This document shows, piece by piece, positions 4,397 through 5,845 of a stretch of DNA of 5,845 bases. A program made the position numbers and the translations under genes. Every line of letters begins with the position of its first letter. The stretch's first letter is position 1. The DNA comes from Deltaproteobacteria bacterium (GTDB lineage: Bacteria > UBA10199 > SBBF01): assembly GCA_016207765.1 (NCBI GenBank), contig JACQOY010000075.1:1-5845 (forward strand), in the 5' to 3' direction. Under the pieces are notes generated by a model. The model had not been told where the DNA came from. It made no database searches and worked only from the letters and a program-made list of their open reading frames with translations.

Positions 4397-5845
4397 GCCG
4401 CATTGCCTTTGTCTCCATTCTCATCACCCTCTCTCTCATTATCGGGGACATCCGCCCGCTTTGGATTCAGTACCTTGCTTTTGCGGTCAGTCTTTCCCTT
4501 TTTGCGGTCAGCCTGGTTCGGGGACCGGGCCAAGCCGCCATGCATGGCCGTCTGGGGAGCTTCCTTGCGAAAAGGGGATTGTTGATCTCGTTGTTTGCCT
4601 TTCTGGCGGTGATCAGTCTTGTGGGACGAAAATATGAACAGGTGATCGATGTCTCGGCAAGCCGGATTTATTCCCTCCGCGACAAGACAATCGAGTGGAT
4701 CAAAAAGGTCGAAGAGCCGGTCACTGTAATGATTTTTCTGACCCGGGACGACAAGACCGCCCCTTATGCCGAATGGCTGGAAAAACAGATAAGGCGGCAT
4801 ACATCCAGGGTGCGGGTTGAAATCAAAAACATTAACAGGGAGGTGGCCCTGACCCAAAAATATGAGGTGAATCGAACCGGAGAAACCGTTTTGATCTCCG
4901 GGAACCGCTGGGTAAAGGTCGCGGGGTTTCAGGAGGATATCCTGATTCCGGGGTTGATCCGTCTCCTGTCAAAAATGACCTCTTCCCTCTGTTTTTTGAC
5001 CGGCCATGGGGAACCGGATATCGATGACGAGGGGCCGGAGGGGCTTCTTTTCCTGCAAAACCACCTCGAAGGTCTGGGCTACAGGACAAAGGCGGTTTCT
5101 TTGGATCAGTCGGCCCCATCGGAAATCAGGGAGAAATGCGGGGTTCTTCTGGTGGTCAACCCGCGGACCGATTTCCATCTCCTGGAGGAAGAACGTCTTG
5201 AAGAACTCATGAAAAAAAATGATTCCACCGGTTTTCCGATCTTTTTTGCCCTTGATCCTCCGGTATCAAAATCGGTGAAACGACTTTTGGAAGATGAAGG
5301 GGTGGTGGAAACGGGCCGTCTCGTGATCCACCGCGGAAACCTCGCGCGGAAAATGCCGCTGACCGATATTCTTCTCGATCCCCCTCCTCCCCTTCGGGAA
5401 AGCCCGATTTCCGCCCCTCTGCAAAGGAAGCTCTACCTTCCGCACGTTCAGGCCCTTGAAATCAAAACCTCGGAGGGTCTTGACTGGTCTTCTTTTCTGA
5501 TCACCCCGCCGGGGGGCTCTTATGAAATCCTTGGGGAAGAAAATAAGCCGGAAGCTCCGGCTGAGCCGGTTCAACCGGCTGAGCCGGTTCAACCGGTTGA
5601 ACCGGCTCAGCCGGTGGCGCCGGGGCCTTTCAATCTGGCCGTGTCTTCCAATGGCCGATCGGCGGACGCCGGGACAGAGTCGATTCCCCACAGAGTTGTG
5701 TTCGGCACCGGTTCTTTCCTTCAAACGCGAAACATTACCTACGGAGACAACCAACGTCTGATCCTTTCGACCCTCCAGTGGCTGTTAAGGGAAGAGGAGA
5801 AGAGCCTCTGGGTGCCGGAGCTGGAGGCCGAGGAGCGTTTCATGG
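4393..5845 (+). CDS. GldG-like ABC transporter auxiliary membrane protein (3' partial)
   Basis: 484 codons are visible and the frame is open at the right edge. N-terminal hydrophobic segments lie at about 4-20, 23-42 and 62-78, followed by a large extracytoplasmic domain. The sequence from YEQVIDVSASRIYSLRDKTI (81-100), then EWIKKVEEPVTVMIFLTRDD (101-120), is the characteristic entry of the ABC_transp_aux (PF09822) family found in GldG. TGHGEPDID (203-211) is another conserved family motif, and the region from VVFGTGSF (435-442) to LSTLQWLL (458-465) matches the family's late 'G-S-x-F ... N-x-x-WL' block. A C-terminal transmembrane helix is expected beyond the window. Residues 389-410 are an in-frame Pro-Ala-Glu/Pro-Val-Gln repeat that does not belong to the family core. 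The gene is coupled to the permease by ATGA overlap. The auxiliary subunit presumably works with the transporter at the periplasmic face; its exact job is unknown. Confidence 0.92.
   Translation, partial: MSRIAFVSILITLSLIIGDIRPLWIQYLAFAVSLSLFAVSLVRGPGQAAMHGRLGSFLAKRGLLISLFAFLAVISLVGRKYEQVIDVSASRIYSLRDKTIEWIKKVEEPVTVMIFLTRDDKTAPYAEWLEKQIRRHTSRVRVEIKNINREVALTQKYEVNRTGETVLISGNRWVKVAGFQEDILIPGLIRLLSKMTSSLCFLTGHGEPDIDDEGPEGLLFLQNHLEGLGYRTKAVSLDQSAPSEIREKCGVLLVVNPRTDFHLLEEERLEELMKKNDSTGFPIFFALDPPVSKSVKRLLEDEGVVETGRLVIHRGNLARKMPLTDILLDPPPPLRESPISAPLQRKLYLPHVQALEIKTSEGLDWSSFLITPPGGSYEILGEENKPEAPAEPVQPAEPVQPVEPAQPVAPGPFNLAVSSNGRSADAGTESIPHRVVFGTGSFLQTRNITYGDNQRLILSTLQWLLREEEKSLWVPELEAEERFM
5557..5623 (+). 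repeat. CCGG-spaced 9-bp repeat array inside the GldG-like gene
   Basis: Eight CCGG tetramers are spaced exactly 9 bp apart (5557, 5566, 5575, 5584, 5593, 5602, 5611, 5620). The pentamers between them are CTGAG, TTCAA, CTGAG, TTCAA, TTGAA, CTCAG and TGGCG. The array encodes PAEPVQ-type repeats (residues 389-410). Excising 5561-5623 (63 bp, seven units) leaves EAPGPFNLAV in frame. Confidence 0.9.
5575..5614. repeat. Perfect 40-bp palindrome within the coding array
   Basis: The centre lies between 5594 and 5595. Pentamers in order are CTGAG, TTCAA, TTGAA, CTCAG separated by CCGG, so the right half is the exact reverse complement of the left. The transcript could form a GC-rich stem of up to about 18 bp. 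No T-run follows, so this is not a terminator. Confidence 0.9.

Noticed and set aside
5557..5623. CRISPR array or transcription terminator
   Set aside because: Units are 9 bp with no unique spacers, and the hairpin lacks a T-run and lies mid-gene in an open frame.
5266..5754. Minus-strand frame with RLSRFN/RLNR repeats opposite the GldG-like gene
   Set aside because: It is a shadow of the repeat array inside a well-supported plus-strand gene.

Overview
The window looks like chromosomal DNA from a Gram-negative (diderm) bacterium of moderate, roughly balanced GC content. It encodes exported proteins with signal peptides and what appears to be an outer-membrane beta-barrel. The lineage cannot be fixed from sequence alone. 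No RNA genes, insertion sequences, integrases or CRISPR arrays were found.

Layout: two gene sets diverge from a very short region near 2840-2900. Leftward (minus strand) runs a putative export or surface-structure cluster. In transcription order it contains a small exported beta-sandwich-like protein (2270-2899), a secreted protein with two Ig-like domains that resembles a pilus chaperone (1392-2273, ATGA overlap with the first), and, after about 100 bp, a large protein (1288 to the left edge and beyond). The large protein has a signal peptide, a long Pro/Glu/Ala/Thr-rich linker, a domain resembling the N-terminal domain of pilus/secretin proteins, and a beta-strand-rich C-terminal part that is probably an outer-membrane barrel. 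Rightward (plus strand) runs a tightly coupled ABC-2 export operon of the Gld type: ATPase (2898-3635), six-helix permease (3632-4396) and a GldG-like auxiliary membrane protein (4393 to the right edge, incomplete). Each junction is a 4-bp ATGA overlap, which implies translational coupling and a fixed-stoichiometry complex in the inner membrane.

The most unusual signal is a family of short arrays on a strict 9-bp grid: the tetramer CCGG followed by a variable pentamer, often CTGAG, TTCAA or their reverse complements TTGAA and CTCAG. Four such arrays lie inside three different genes on both strands. Because the grid is self-complementary and a multiple of three, it is read as Pro-x-x on either strand in one frame, and as Gly-x-x in the next frame. 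In the ABC ATPase, removing exactly 36 bp (four units) restores the canonical loop PETGEVFVDG. In the GldG-like gene, removing exactly 63 bp (seven units) also leaves an intact frame. This looks like a small in-frame, protein-tolerated repeat that seeds at CCGG and spreads or expands, loosely comparable to palindromic elements known inside Rickettsia genes but with a different unit. Whether it is mobile or grown in place by slippage cannot be decided from this window.
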